Notes: generated by a model not told the origin, from the letters alone. Shown: positions 1 to 8,970, counted from the first letter of the stretch. The stretch is DNA of 64,000 nucleotides from Priestia aryabhattai B8W22 (GCF_000956595.1 NZ_JYOO01000012.1:1-64000); one strand, 5' to 3'. Translations and numbers: made by a program.

Positions 1-1
1 A

Positions 2-208
<207 letters not shown>

Positions 209-213
209 GTAGT

Positions 214-248
214 AAAAAGACTCTGATTTCAGTCAGAGTCTTTTTTTT
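214..248 (+). terminator. Rho-independent terminator of csp
   Basis: A GACTCTGA/TCAGAGTC stem flanked by an A-tract and a run of eight T, directly after the csp stop codon. Confidence 0.92.
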
Positions 249-312
249 ATGTAGAGCTACGCATAAATTTTTTTAACATGTAGTTTGTACACGTTATTAT
301 AAATAGTAAACT

Positions 313-344
313 AAAAGAGTCTCTTCATTCCGAAGAGACCTTTT
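313..344. terminator. Bidirectional terminator between csp and the YjcZ-like gene
   Basis: The stem GTCTCTTC/GAAGAGAC (319-339) is bracketed by an A-tract and a T-tract. It can end transcripts of the minus-strand small gene at 405-542. Confidence 0.7.
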
Positions 345-404
345 GTGGAAGAAATAGTTGAAGAAATAAAGTGTGGATGTTGCATCGTCCTCATTTTTTA
401 ATAA

Positions 405-542
405 TTAGCACCAGCCGCCGCCGAAGCAAGAAGCGCCGATGATGATTAATAAGATGAAAAGTACAATGATTAAAGCGAAACCGCCGCCGCAGCCACCGCC
501 GCCATAACCACAACCGTATCCGTAACCTCCGTAGTATCCCAT
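405..542 (-). CDS. YjcZ-family sporulation peptide
   Basis: A 45-residue gene. The protein starts [16 protein letters not shown], continues as one hydrophobic helix ([19 protein letters not shown]) and ends FGGGWC. This Gly/Tyr/Cys-rich head followed by one transmembrane segment is the signature of the YjcZ/sporulation-protein family found in Bacillus spores. A GGAGGTG ribosome binding site sits 6 bases before the ATG. A possible mother-cell sigma -10 element lies upstream. Exact role unknown. Confidence 0.85.
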   Translation of the reverse strand: MGYYGGYGYGCGYGGGGCGGGFALIIVLFILLIIIGASCFGGGWC

Positions 543-568
543 GTGTTTCACCTCCATTTGCTATACTT

Positions 569-577
569 TAAGATATG
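569..577 (-). promoter_or_regulatory. Possible sigma-K/E -10 element of the YjcZ-like gene
   Basis: On the minus strand the sequence reads CATATCTTA, fitting the CATAnnnTA pattern of mother-cell sigma factors, 27 bases before the start codon. No convincing -35 was identified, so this is tentative. Confidence 0.3.
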
Positions 578-808
578 TGAATTTAGTTAAATTGCTCCTA
601 ATAATTCCATAGAACTTTTGAAAATGTTTGTCATACACTAAAATACTGAGCTTCTCAAACAAGTTCCACAAAGTGATAAAATATCTGATTTTATGGGCAT
701 TTACTCCTCTTTTCTTTATCTTTTAAAAATGTAATCGCTCCCTTTTTCATGAATGTACAATGCGCTGAATACCTTTAGTTATGTACACTCACACAGGAGG
801 GATTCAAT

Positions 809-1045
809 ATGTTAACACTCGAAATTTCAAAGCAAATCGTTAAAAACGTCTACCCTATTGTCTTATCGAACCGCAGTAAAATCTTTCAAGAGGAAGTGAG
901 CGTCGCCGCTTTGCAAGACTACTTTGGTCTTGATCATGCCTTTAGCGTATATGCAGCTGCCACCATTATTTATCAGCTAGAAGCTGACGGATATGTATCC
1001 AAACCTCTGAAACGCAACGAATACAAGCGAATTTTGCTCAAATAA
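809..1045 (+). CDS. Small conserved-looking protein of unknown function
   Basis: A 78-residue soluble protein with an AGGAGG-type ribosome binding site just upstream and a terminator immediately downstream, so it is very likely a real monocistronic gene. The predicted content is mainly helical, with a basic C-terminus (KRNEYKRILLK). The pattern of short helices (VAALQDYFGL, YAAATIIYQLEADGYV) would suit a small winged-helix-like or adaptor fold, but I do not recognise the family and assign no function. Confidence 0.75.
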   Translation: MLTLEISKQIVKNVYPIVLSNRSKIFQEEVSVAALQDYFGLDHAFSVYAAATIIYQLEADGYVSKPLKRNEYKRILLK

Positions 1046-1048
1046 AAA

Positions 1049-1072
1049 CAAGCATCCCCTCAAGGATGCTTG
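1049..1072. terminator. Terminator between convergent small genes
   Basis: Perfect stem CAAGCATCC/GGATGCTTG with short A and T tracts, located between the convergent genes at 809-1045 and 1075-1347. Confidence 0.8.
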
Positions 1073-1074
1073 TC

Positions 1075-1347
1075 TTATTTATAGCTATACCTGTCGAATA
1101 ATTGCTCGACTCTTTTGTGATAGTCTGCAAGGTAATCAGAGAGCTCCGTTTTGCTCAAATTATTGGCCTGCTCCTCAAATAGTGACAGCAGCGAAATTTT
1201 AATCATTTCCATTTCCGTTTCCGAACGATTTTCATTTCGCAAATCTTTTCTTAAATTCCACAGGCTTTGCTCCATTTCATGCTTTAATTGTTCTAGTGAG
1301 TGTGGTTCTTCAAATCCGGCACGAATGTCTTTTTTAAATCCACTCAT
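1075..1347 (-). CDS. Small helical protein of unknown function
   Basis: A 90-residue protein starting MSGFKKDIRAGFEEPHS. This ATG is chosen because GAGGAG stands just ahead of it; the longer open frame upstream has no ribosome binding site. The protein is highly charged and probably a helical hairpin or coiled coil (long Glu/Lys/Leu-rich stretches). Function not recognised. Confidence 0.7.
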   Translation of the reverse strand: MSGFKKDIRAGFEEPHSLEQLKHEMEQSLWNLRKDLRNENRSETEMEMIKISLLSLFEEQANNLSKTELSDYLADYHKRVEQLFDRYSYK

Positions 1348-1453
1348 CTTATCACTCCTCGCATTTGCACCTGCTAGATAGTATCTAATGTATACTATAC
1401 CATAAATAACTATACGAGGCTTAAGCATGCATTTTAAGCAATTGGTCACAAAA

Positions 1454-1478
1454 TAAAAAACATCTCTTTGGATGTCTT
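1454..1478 (-). terminator. Terminator of the 1490-1687 gene
   Basis: A short ACATC/GATGT stem followed on the minus strand by a run of T, 12 bases beyond the stop codon. Confidence 0.6.
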
Positions 1479-1489
1479 TACGTTACTTT

Positions 1490-1687
1490 TTATCTTACTT
1501 CGTCTTCTTCACCTTTTACATATTTAAAAAATGAATCAATCATTTCATTTAAAAAATCATTTCGATCTTCAAAATTCATAATTTCTAAAAACTCCACAAT
1601 ATCCTTATCTAAGCTAATAGAAGCGGGAACATAAGCAGCTGCTTCCCTTCTTTGCGGGAATGGAATCACATTATCTTTCTTCTTCAT
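1490..1687 (-). CDS. Small protein, possibly ribbon-helix-helix-like, unknown function
   Basis: A 65-residue protein. The N-terminus is basic and Pro-rich (MKKKDNVIPFPQRR). It is followed by a beta-like segment (ASISLDKDIVEFLEI) and helices (RNDFLNEMIDSFFKYVK), an order that resembles small ribbon-helix-helix DNA-binding proteins. That resemblance is only by pattern. It has its own terminator. No target or partner is evident. Confidence 0.65.
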   Translation of the reverse strand: MKKKDNVIPFPQRREAAAYVPASISLDKDIVEFLEIMNFEDRNDFLNEMIDSFFKYVKGEEDEVR

Positions 1688-1995
1688 AAAACACCGTCCT
1701 TTTTCTGTGCTTTACTAGTGTAAGCTTTCAAGGAACGATTTGCAAGTCCCTCTGATGTAAAATTTTATATAAATATTCTTCTGAAAAGACAGAGTATATC
1801 TTTAGCTACTCAAGTAAGCTCATTTGACCTTAGCCTTTTTCGTGTTCTGGCGTCATATTAATAATTCGCCGCTGTTTTCTCTTTTCCTTTTGGCATCTTT
1901 TAGCAAATTTAAACACAAATAGTTTAAAAGAGGTTTTTATTTCCTTCTTATAGGTTAAAGAAAGGAAACAACATTTTTATATGGAGGGGTTACAA
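1688..1995. other. Intergenic stretch, no gene seen
   Basis: AT-rich spacer between divergent genes. It must hold the promoters of both neighbours, but no clear -35/-10 pair or repeat was recognised. Confidence 0.5.
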
Positions 1996-2778
1996 ATGAT
2001 TGCATTAACTGGAAAAGTTGCGCTTGTGACGGGAGCGGCATCTGGAATTGGACGCGCTTCAGCCATCACATTAGCTGAACAAGGAGCGCGCGTTGCTCTT
2101 TTAGACTTAGAGGAAGAAAAATTACAAGAAGTAAAAGAGACCATCATGGCAAGCGGCGGAGAGTGTATAGCCGTTAAAACAGACGTATCTGACTCTGAAA
2201 GTATAAAAGAGAGTATCGAAACGATTAGCAGCTTATGGAGTCAATTACATATTGTTTCTATTAACGCAGGCATCAACGGTACGTTTTCTTCTATTGAAGA
2301 ACTATCACCAGAAGATTGGACAAAAACGATTGATACAAATTTAACAAGTACTTTTTTAACCGTGAAGCATTCTATTCCTTATTTAAAAGCTCAGGGAGGA
2401 AGCGTTATTATTACTAGCTCGATTAACGGCAACCGTACATTTTCAAACATCGGCATGAGCGCATACAGTTCCTCAAAGGCTGGCCAAATGGCTTTCGGCA
2501 AAATGGCAGCTCTTGAACTTTCTACATACGGAATACGGGTAAACGTCATTTGTCCAGGAGCAGTTGATACAAATATTGAAAGCAATACATTCCGTCAAGA
2601 AGACAAATTAAAAGAAGTCGCGATTCCAATTGAATATCCAAATGGCAATCAGCCGCTTGCTAAACGCTCGGCTAAGCCCGAAGAAGTAGCAGACTTAATT
2701 TTCTTTTTAGCTTCTGACGCGTCCAAACATATTACCGGAAGTGAAATGTTTATTGACGGCGGAGAATCGCTGCTGTAA
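1996..2778 (+). CDS. SDR-family NAD(P)-dependent oxidoreductase
   Basis: A 260-residue classical short-chain dehydrogenase/reductase. The nucleotide-binding motif TGAASGIG is at residues 12-19, NAG near 90, the catalytic Ser in ITSSING, and Tyr/Lys in YSSSK near 155. The C-terminal ITGSEMFIDGG is typical. The start at 1996 is preferred because the in-frame ATG at 1981 overlaps the GGAGGGG ribosome binding site. The substrate cannot be inferred. It is monocistronic, with a strong terminator, and convergent with a second, broken SDR gene. Confidence 0.93.
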   Translation: MIALTGKVALVTGAASGIGRASAITLAEQGARVALLDLEEEKLQEVKETIMASGGECIAVKTDVSDSESIKESIETISSLWSQLHIVSINAGINGTFSSIEELSPEDWTKTIDTNLTSTFLTVKHSIPYLKAQGGSVIITSSINGNRTFSNIGMSAYSSSKAGQMAFGKMAALELSTYGIRVNVICPGAVDTNIESNTFRQEDKLKEVAIPIEYPNGNQPLAKRSAKPEEVADLIFFLASDASKHITGSEMFIDGGESLL

Positions 2779-2782
2779 CGTA

Positions 2783-2818
2783 CAAGCCCCTGCATCAACG
2801 TCAGGGGCTTGTTTTTTT
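2783..2818 (+). terminator. Terminator of the SDR gene
   Basis: Perfect CAAGCCCCTG/CAGGGGCTTG stem followed by seven T. The last codons of the convergent SDR pseudogene lie inside this hairpin. Confidence 0.9.
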
Positions 2819-3570
2819 ACTTTTATGAACAACATCTACTCCGCCCGAAGCAGATATAATGCTGCCTGTAATCATATCTGAGTTTTCATCACAAAGAAAC
2901 TCAATAATACGCGCAATGTCTTCTCCTGTCCCTGATCGGCCCACAGGCGTTTCCTTGTCTTCTAGTAATCTTGCTTTTATAATATCACTTTCTTTCATGT
3001 CTCCTACAATATCTCCGGGACAGACCATATTGGCCGTAATCCCGTATTCGGCTACTTCTAGAGCAAGCGATTTGGTCAGAGAAGCCAGCCCTGACTTAGC
3101 GGCACTAAAAGCCGCGCGGTGCATCCATCCAGGGGTATGCTCTACATCTTGAAAACCGTATGTAATAATTCTTCCAAACTGCTGCTTTTTCATAATAGGA
3201 ACAACAGCTTTTACAAAATGAAAAACGGAGCTTAAATTCCCTTCCAGTATTTCATACCATTCACTGTCTGCGTATTCTATTAATTTTTTCTTTCAAATAC
3301 ATACGGACCTGCATTATTAATTAAAACGTCAATACGTCCAAACCGCTCCCTGGCCTGCGTAACGACATGTTCAATATCTGCTTTATTTGTTATATCTCCT
3401 TCTACAAACTGTACGTTGTCTTTATATTGATGCCATTCTTCTTGCAGTTCTCGCACTTTATTTTTATCACTTCGAAAATGGACGGTAACGGAATACTGCT
3501 TTTTTAAAAACTGTTCTGTTACCTTCTTACCGATACCTTTATGACCCGCTGTAATCAATGCATGTTTCAT
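2801..3570 (-). pseudogene. SDR-family oxidoreductase, frameshifted
   Basis: Two reading frames together make one SDR of about 255 residues. The first (3280-3570) has TAGHKGIG and INNAG. The second (2801-3280) continues with EYADSEWYEILEGNLSSVF, then the active-site region and CPGDIVGDMKES. They join if one base is added to the six-T run at 3284-3289 (A6 on the coding strand), restoring ERKKLIEYADSEW. The active-site Tyr position reads Phe (AAFSAAK). I recall the same substitution in related Bacillus proteins, so it may be a subfamily trait. Either a real frameshift or a homopolymer sequencing error. Confidence 0.8.
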
Positions 3571-3644
3571 CTACCTTCACCTCTTTTACTCTACTTCTCT
3601 ACTATATATATTAGACAGCTCCTTGATTTCTCCTTTACTAACGG

Positions 3645-3674
3645 AAAAAAGCCCTTGACGAAAGGGCTTTTCTT
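3645..3674 (-). terminator. Terminator of the quinone oxidoreductase gene
   Basis: An AAAAGCCCTT/AAGGGCTTTT-type stem immediately downstream of the minus-strand gene, with T-rich flanks. Confidence 0.85.
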
Positions 3675-4637
3675 TTACGGTCTTAACAAAATTTTCCCTG
3701 TACTTTTCCGGCTTTCAAGCAGCTCATGTGCTTTTGCTCCGTCTTTTAAATCAAACACCACGGGATCGGTTAGCACAAGCTGACCTTTACTGATCCACTC
3801 AAACAGCTGCTGTGAACGTACTTTACGTTCTTCATATGACACAAGCACGTTCCATAAGTCTCCGCCTGTAAGCGTTTTAGAGGTATCCATCAGCATACGC
3901 GGGTCGACTGGAGCCGGATCGCCTCCTGCCATTCCGTAAAACACCACGGTTCCTCCTGTTTTTACGGCTTCAAAGCTTTTTTCTAGCGTAACCCCTACAG
4001 ATTCGTAGGCAACATCTGCTCCTCGCTTCGTTACTTCTTTCACTTGTTCCACCCAGTTATCTTCGTATAAAAAAACATAGTCAGCGCCTGCCTGAGCCGC
4101 TGCTCTTGCTTTTTCAGAAGATGACGTTAAGCCAATGACCTGTCCGCCTAATAGCTTGGCAATTTGAACTAAAAGCTGACCTACACCTCCAGCAGCTGCG
4201 TGAACAAGCACATAATCGCCGGGCTGAATGCTGTAGCCGTCTTGTGTTAAATAGTGAGCCGTTAACCCTTGCAAAAGTACAGAAGCAGCTGCATCAAACG
4301 AAATATCGTCAGGTACAGCAATTATTTTATCTTGTGGCACGGCAACAAGCTCTGCATTTGCAAAAGGAACGTCAGCAAACGCAATACGGTCTCCTACGTT
4401 AACATGACTTACTTCTGCTCCTACTTCTTCTATCACACCTGCTCCTTCATATCCTAAAATATACGGAGGTGTACCGGTTAAGTGGTAGTTCCCTTTTCTT
4501 CGGTACACATCCGCAAAGTTAAGTCCAATTGCTTTTGTTCTTACCAATACGTCTGTTGGGCCAATAGAGGGGTTCGGTATATCTTGATAGTGAAGAACGT
4601 CAGGTCCTCCAAATCTTTCAAATACTAATGCTTTCAT
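3675..4637 (-). CDS. Zinc-less quinone oxidoreductase (MDR family)
   Basis: A 320-residue medium-chain dehydrogenase/reductase. The N-terminal GroES-like half (VRTKAIGLNFADVYRRKG, GYEGAGVIEEVG) lacks the Cys/His zinc ligands of true alcohol dehydrogenases. The Rossmann half carries AAAGGVGQL near residue 150. This architecture matches NADPH:quinone reductases of the Qor type, which reduce quinones or enones. It is single, with its own terminator, next to a run of redox genes. Physiological substrate unknown. Confidence 0.92.
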   Translation of the reverse strand: MKALVFERFGGPDVLHYQDIPNPSIGPTDVLVRTKAIGLNFADVYRRKGNYHLTGTPPYILGYEGAGVIEEVGAEVSHVNVGDRIAFADVPFANAELVAVPQDKIIAVPDDISFDAAASVLLQGLTAHYLTQDGYSIQPGDYVLVHAAAGGVGQLLVQIAKLLGGQVIGLTSSSEKARAAAQAGADYVFLYEDNWVEQVKEVTKRGADVAYESVGVTLEKSFEAVKTGGTVVFYGMAGGDPAPVDPRMLMDTSKTLTGGDLWNVLVSYEERKVRSQQLFEWISKGQLVLTDPVVFDLKDGAKAHELLESRKSTGKILLRP

Positions 4638-4717
4638 AGATAAGTTACCTCGTTTTCTTTATGTATTCCCTTTCATCGTAATTCAACGAGATAACAAACA
4701 CAAGTTTCTTACTCAGC

Positions 4718-4757
4718 AAAAAAAACGCTTTGTCTCATAAGAAGACAAAGCGTTTTT

Positions 4758-4759
<2 letters not shown>
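4718..4759. terminator. Strong bidirectional hairpin
   Basis: AACGCTTTGTC/GACAAAGCGTT stem between A8 and T7 tracts, directly behind the CoA-transferase remnant (whose stop codon lies in the T tract) and ahead of the quinone oxidoreductase gene. Confidence 0.85.
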
Positions 4760-5192
<433 letters not shown>

Positions 5193-5201
5193 TTAACTCA
5201 T

Positions 5202-5238
5202 AAAAAAAATCCGTACCATATAAGGCACGGATTTTTTA
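5202..5238 (-). terminator. Terminator of the MFS exporter gene
   Basis: ATCCGTaCC/GGcACGGAT stem with a long T-run on the minus strand, directly after the stop codon. Confidence 0.85.
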
Positions 5239-6726
5239 TTAGCTTGCTTTTTTCACACGATTTGTAATGGTATCTTCTTTTGGTGATGTTTTGCGAATAA
5301 AGAAGGCTAAAACAAACGCGATTACACTTAAAATCGTTGCGATCATAAATGCATCGTTAATACCCATTGCTGTACCTTGATTCACAGCTTCAGCCATACT
5401 GCCTTTATCTGTTGGCAAAATTTGCTGATTCGTTACGATATTTTTCACGTGTTTTTCACCTTGATTCATCATAATGGATACAAAGAACGCCATTCCTACA
5501 GCTCCGGCAACCATTCGAAGCGTATTAACCATCGCGGTACCGTATTTATTTAAGCTAAGCGCAAGCTCATTTAATCCAGCTGTAAAGATCGGCATCATAA
5601 GCAGTGACATCCCAAACATACGAACAGTATAGACAATCATTACATACATAAATGTTGTGGTTGTTTCAAGCTTTGTTAATTCATATGTTGTCACAACGGT
5701 AATTGCTAAACCAATAACAGCAAGCCATCTTGCGCCGAACTTATCAAACAGCCGTCCTGTAATCGGAGACATAATCCCCATTACAATTCCCCCAGGAAGT
5801 AGCAGCAAGCCTGAAAGAAATGGTGAAAAGCCGCGTACGTTTTGCATATAAATTGGCATTAAAATCATACCTGAAAACATTGCCATTGTCACAATTACGT
5901 TAATAATTGTTGTCAGCGTGAACATACGGTAACGGAAAATACGAAATTCAAGAAGCGGCTGATCGATTTTTAACTGGCGGAAAATAAAGAACAGAATCGA
6001 AATACCGCCTACAATGAACATGGCTAATACTTCAGTGCTGGTCCAGCCCTTTGTACCGCCCGTAGCGAATGCATACAGCAAGCCGCCAAATCCAATTGTT
6101 GATAAAATAACGCCAAGCACATCTAGCTTTGGTCGGCTTGTTTCTGTGACGTTTTTCACTAAAATAATTGCCGCAATTACGTTAATAAGTGCAATTGGAA
6201 ACATCATAAAGAATAAAACGCGCCATGAGTAGTGCTCAACAATTAAGCCAGAAAGCGTCGGCCCTACTGCCGGTGCAAAGTTCATTGCTACCCCAAAAAT
6301 CCCCATCGCAAAGCCGCGGCGGTCAGGCGGGAATAACGTAAAAATAACGTTTGTAATTAACGGAAATAAAATTCCCGCTCCTGCTGCTTGCACGACGCGT
6401 CCCACTAAAATAACGGAAAATGTCGGTGCGATACCGCAAAGCAGTGTTCCTACTGTAAACAGCCCCATTGCTGTAATATACAGCTGCCTTGTCGTAAATC
6501 GATTCATTAAAAACGCTGTAATTGGAATAACGATTCCGTTTACTAACATAAAGATGGTCGTTAACCAGTTGCCCGTAGCCGCCGTTACATGGAAGTGATC
6601 CATCATTTGCGGAAGCGCGATGTTAATCAGCGTTTGATTTAAAAAAGCGACGAGCGCTCCCATTATCATTACGCCAAAAATAGACCGAGTTCGGGCTTGA
6701 TCGGACTGTTGTGTTTGTGTATTCAT
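5239..6726 (-). CDS. DHA2-family MFS drug exporter (EmrB/QacA type)
   Basis: A 495-residue, very hydrophobic protein with room for 14 transmembrane segments. The motif-A-like loop is LMNRFTTRQLY, and the antiporter motif C is in AVGPTLSGLIVEHYSWR. This fits proton-driven multidrug exporters of the EmrB/QacA family. The substrate range cannot be read from sequence. It is monocistronic with a terminator. A strong promoter about 140 bases upstream is covered by two palindromes, which suggests repression by a MarR- or TetR-type regulator encoded elsewhere. Confidence 0.94.
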   Translation of the reverse strand: MNTQTQQSDQARTRSIFGVMIMGALVAFLNQTLINIALPQMMDHFHVTAATGNWLTTIFMLVNGIVIPITAFLMNRFTTRQLYITAMGLFTVGTLLCGIAPTFSVILVGRVVQAAGAGILFPLITNVIFTLFPPDRRGFAMGIFGVAMNFAPAVGPTLSGLIVEHYSWRVLFFMMFPIALINVIAAIILVKNVTETSRPKLDVLGVILSTIGFGGLLYAFATGGTKGWTSTEVLAMFIVGGISILFFIFRQLKIDQPLLEFRIFRYRMFTLTTIINVIVTMAMFSGMILMPIYMQNVRGFSPFLSGLLLLPGGIVMGIMSPITGRLFDKFGARWLAVIGLAITVVTTYELTKLETTTTFMYVMIVYTVRMFGMSLLMMPIFTAGLNELALSLNKYGTAMVNTLRMVAGAVGMAFFVSIMMNQGEKHVKNIVTNQQILPTDKGSMAEAVNQGTAMGINDAFMIATILSVIAFVLAFFIRKTSPKEDTITNRVKKAS

Positions 6727-6856
6727 TTTAACAAGACCTTTCCCTTTTAAAATTATCTGTATGTAAATCTTCAGATGACAAACAGGTTAAGAATATATTT
6801 TATGTGTTCATTCTATTAATTTATGTCACGAATATTTAATGAACTTAATTATATAC

Positions 6857-6872
6857 CGGATAAATATATCCG
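6857..6872. promoter_or_regulatory. Palindromic operator candidate over the -10 of the MFS gene
   Basis: Perfect inverted repeat CGGATA-AATA-TATCCG that contains the -10 hexamer. Confidence 0.55.
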
Positions 6873-6891
6873 TTTCCGAAATATTTGTCAA
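6863..6891 (-). promoter_or_regulatory. Sigma-A promoter of the MFS exporter
   Basis: TTGACA (6886-6891) and TATATT (6863-6868) are separated by exactly 17 bases, a near-consensus promoter. It gives a leader of roughly 130 bases. Confidence 0.75.
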
Positions 6892-6898
6892 CAAATAT
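6881..6898. promoter_or_regulatory. Palindromic operator candidate over the -35 of the MFS gene
   Basis: Perfect 18-base inverted repeat ATATTTGT-CA-ACAAATAT with the -35 TTGACA inside it. Size and position suit a dimeric repressor. Confidence 0.6.
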
Positions 6899-6961
6899 GA
6901 TCATTTTCGTAAAACTTTTCCATCAGTATGTATAAAGTAGCATGCCCTTTAATGAAGAAAA

Positions 6962-6993
6962 AAATGAGAGCCTTTCAACGAAGGCTCTCATTT
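6962..6993 (-). terminator. Terminator of the LysM-3D gene
   Basis: Perfect AAATGAGAGCCTT/AAGGCTCTCATTT stem just behind the minus-strand gene at 7007. Confidence 0.88.
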
Positions 6994-7006
6994 CCTTAAG
7001 AAATAC

Positions 7007-7564
7007 TTATTTTAGGATTTGAACTTTTACCGTTTTTCTTCCCCATTTTAACGCTTCTTTTTGAGAAGGAAGAAGAACATCAATTTTATTTCCTTTAATC
7101 GCGCCGCCTGTATCAGCTGCGATTGCCGTGCCATAACCTTCTACGTATACTTTTGAACCAAGCTTAATCACTTTTGGATCAACAGAAATAACTTTTTGAT
7201 TTGGATTCTTTTTTAAATCGATTCCAATCGCCGTTTTTCCGCTGCAGCCTTTGCAGTTCGCTGTGTACGCTGTTGCTGTTACCTTAAATTCTTTCACAAC
7301 GTTTGAAGACTTCGCAGGCGCTGCTTTAGCAGGCGTGCTTGATTTTACTTGAGATACTTTTAATACTTGTTTCGGATGAATGCTGTCTGACTTTAAGTTA
7401 TTCCACTGTTTCAGCTGACTAACCGATATTTTATATGTCTTTGCAATTTTGTATAGCGAATCTCCGCTTTTTACCGTATATGTATTTGTTGCAGCTGATG
7501 CACCACTTGCCACTCCGAACAGTGACATTAGAACTAAACTGAACGTAATCATTGTCTTTTTCAT
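7007..7564 (-). CDS. Secreted LysM and 3D-domain cell-wall protein (YocH-like)
   Basis: A 185-residue exported protein starting MKKTMITFSLVLM. The signal peptide ends near ASA (residue 24). One LysM module (YTVKSGDSLYKIAK, about 29-72) binds peptidoglycan. A Lys/Ala/Pro linker leads to a C-terminal 3D domain with its three Asp positions (GIDL, SVDP, ADTGGAIKGNKIDV). The domain order matches B. subtilis YocH, a muramidase-like autolysin. The start at 7564 is preferred over an upstream in-frame codon because the signal peptide begins there and AAAGGGG precedes it. A sigma-A promoter lies 50 bases upstream. Confidence 0.92.
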   Translation of the reverse strand: MKKTMITFSLVLMSLFGVASGASAATNTYTVKSGDSLYKIAKTYKISVSQLKQWNNLKSDSIHPKQVLKVSQVKSSTPAKAAPAKSSNVVKEFKVTATAYTANCKGCSGKTAIGIDLKKNPNQKVISVDPKVIKLGSKVYVEGYGTAIAADTGGAIKGNKIDVLLPSQKEALKWGRKTVKVQILK

Positions 7565-7614
7565 GTAATTGATTTCCCCTTTATCTACCAATACATAAAA
7601 AATAACACATGAAT

Positions 7615-7643
7615 ATTACAGTTATATTTCAGTAACATGTCAA
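7615..7643 (-). promoter_or_regulatory. Promoter of the LysM-3D gene
   Basis: TTGACA (7638-7643) and TGTAAT (7615-7620) with 17-base spacing. Two TGTWAH half-sites (TGTTAC and TGTAAT) occur here but are not at WalR spacing, so WalR control is only a possibility. Confidence 0.65.
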
Positions 7644-7901
7644 TAGTTTGATAGTTTAGTTACAGCAAAAATAAAAATTCTTCCTTTTAAACTAGTAAAT
7701 TAATCACCTTAACATTTTAAAAACATACATATTTAGGCATATAAAGGTGCTTTTACGCACATTTATATTGGATTATTTCATTTGTAACATTCCACTGGTT
7801 CTAGAGGCTTATATTTTATTTTTATATTAATTATTTAGAACATAGTTTATTTAAAAATAAATGAATGCGTTAAAGGAGCTTAATATAAATTACTTTTTAC
7901 A

Positions 7902-7940
7902 CCGCTGTTAATTTCCGCAGGAGTCTTCGTCTTGCTCTCC
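7902..7940 (-). repeat. Degenerate copy of a dispersed repeat, copy 1
   Basis: On the minus strand the core AGCAAGACGAAGACTCCTGC is followed by GGAAA. It matches the segment at 30844-30882 in about 22 of 25 positions. Similar CGAAGACTCCTGCGG-bearing repeats are, from memory, common in Bacillus intergenic DNA. Confidence 0.5.
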
Positions 7941-7984
7941 AATCAACAGTTAGAAACGCATACATACACGATCGTCATAACAAT

Positions 7985-8022
7985 AAAAAATCCGAACGAG
8001 TTGGATTCACCGTTCGGATCTT
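7985..8022 (-). terminator. Terminator of sodF
   Basis: Perfect ATCCGAACG/CGTTCGGAT stem with a T-run on the minus strand. Confidence 0.8.
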
Positions 8023-8085
8023 TCTTCAACTAAAATGCTTTTATCATAGCCTTTTTATCTAGAATTAAGATACCTGCAATACTTG

Positions 8086-8970
8086 TTAATACGGCTGCCA
8101 CTGAAGCATCCTGGCTGCTTCAAATCTTTTTTCTACATTCGGCCAGTAAATGATTTTCCACCAATTATCCACGTACGGATCACGTTCATTTTTGTACTGT
8201 AAATAATACGCGTGTTCCCATACGTCTAATACGAGCAGCGGAATCGTATCCCACTGCGTGAGAAGCTGATGGCGCTCAGCTTGCAGAACTTCAAGCTTTC
8301 GCGAACGCGGCGACCACACTAAGATGGCCCAGCCAACACCTTCTACTTTTTTAGCGGCTTGAGAAAAGTGCATCATAAACTTCTCATAGCTGCCAAAGTC
8401 TTTTTGAAGCTGTTGCAGCAGCTGTCGTCTCGGTCGTCCTCCTCCTTCTGGACTCATAATCTCCCAAAAGATTGTGTGTAAGTAATGACCGGAGCCATGA
8501 AAAGAAGCTTCCCGTTCCCAATGTTTTATGAGGTCAAAATTGTTTGTGTTACGGGCTTGCTGAAGCATGAGCTCTGCTTTATTTAATCCATCTACATAGC
8601 TTTGATGGTGCTTGCTGTGATGAAGACGCATAATTTCCCGGTTAATATACGGTTCAAGAGCTGAATAGCTATAGCCAAGCGGCGGCAGCTCGTGCTGTCC
8701 TGGCGCTATCGATTCTCGCTCCCTGCCGTCGTCTCCAAGCCGCTCTTTTAAAACTTTATCAATATGCCGTACTGCATTATTGATTTCTTCTAACGTATAT
8801 TCGTTGACATCTTCTTCACTTAAATATTCAAGAACGTCTTCTTGCGTGCGCGTTATATATGACGTTATATCTACTTCTGTAATGGCTTCTTCAAATACAG
8901 GATCACATACTTGTTCAAGCCAGGTCTGAACTTCCATCAAGTATCTTTTTCTCTCATCTTGATCGGCCAT
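8086..8970 (-). CDS. sodF: Fe/Mn superoxide dismutase with N-terminal extension (SodF-like)
   Basis: A 294-residue protein. Residues ~1-90 are an acidic helical extension not present in SodA. The rest is an Fe/Mn superoxide dismutase domain, with MRLHHSKHHQSYVDGLN (first metal His), FHGSGHYLHTIFW (second His) and DVWEHAYYLQY (Asp and His ligands). The usual catalytic neighbourhood is largely kept, although the NNGGGHxNH segment reads FHGSGHYLH. B. subtilis SodF has the same long form. It should dismute superoxide in the cytoplasm. Monocistronic. Confidence 0.92.
   Translation of the reverse strand: MADQDERKRYLMEVQTWLEQVCDPVFEEAITEVDITSYITRTQEDVLEYLSEEDVNEYTLEEINNAVRHIDKVLKERLGDDGRERESIAPGQHELPPLGYSYSALEPYINREIMRLHHSKHHQSYVDGLNKAELMLQQARNTNNFDLIKHWEREASFHGSGHYLHTIFWEIMSPEGGGRPRRQLLQQLQKDFGSYEKFMMHFSQAAKKVEGVGWAILVWSPRSRKLEVLQAERHQLLTQWDTIPLLVLDVWEHAYYLQYKNERDPYVDNWWKIIYWPNVEKRFEAARMLQWQPY

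Larger units (their letters stand above)
7644..8085. other. Intergenic stretch with a repeat fragment and a terminator
   Basis: No gene seen. The stretch is AT-rich up to about 7870, then carries a degenerate copy of a short dispersed repeat (7902-7940) and the sodF terminator. Confidence 0.5.

Noticed and set aside
7592-7650. WalR binding site ahead of the LysM-3D gene
   Set aside because: TGTWAH half-sites occur but their spacing does not fit the tandem WalR consensus, so only the sigma-A promoter is claimed.
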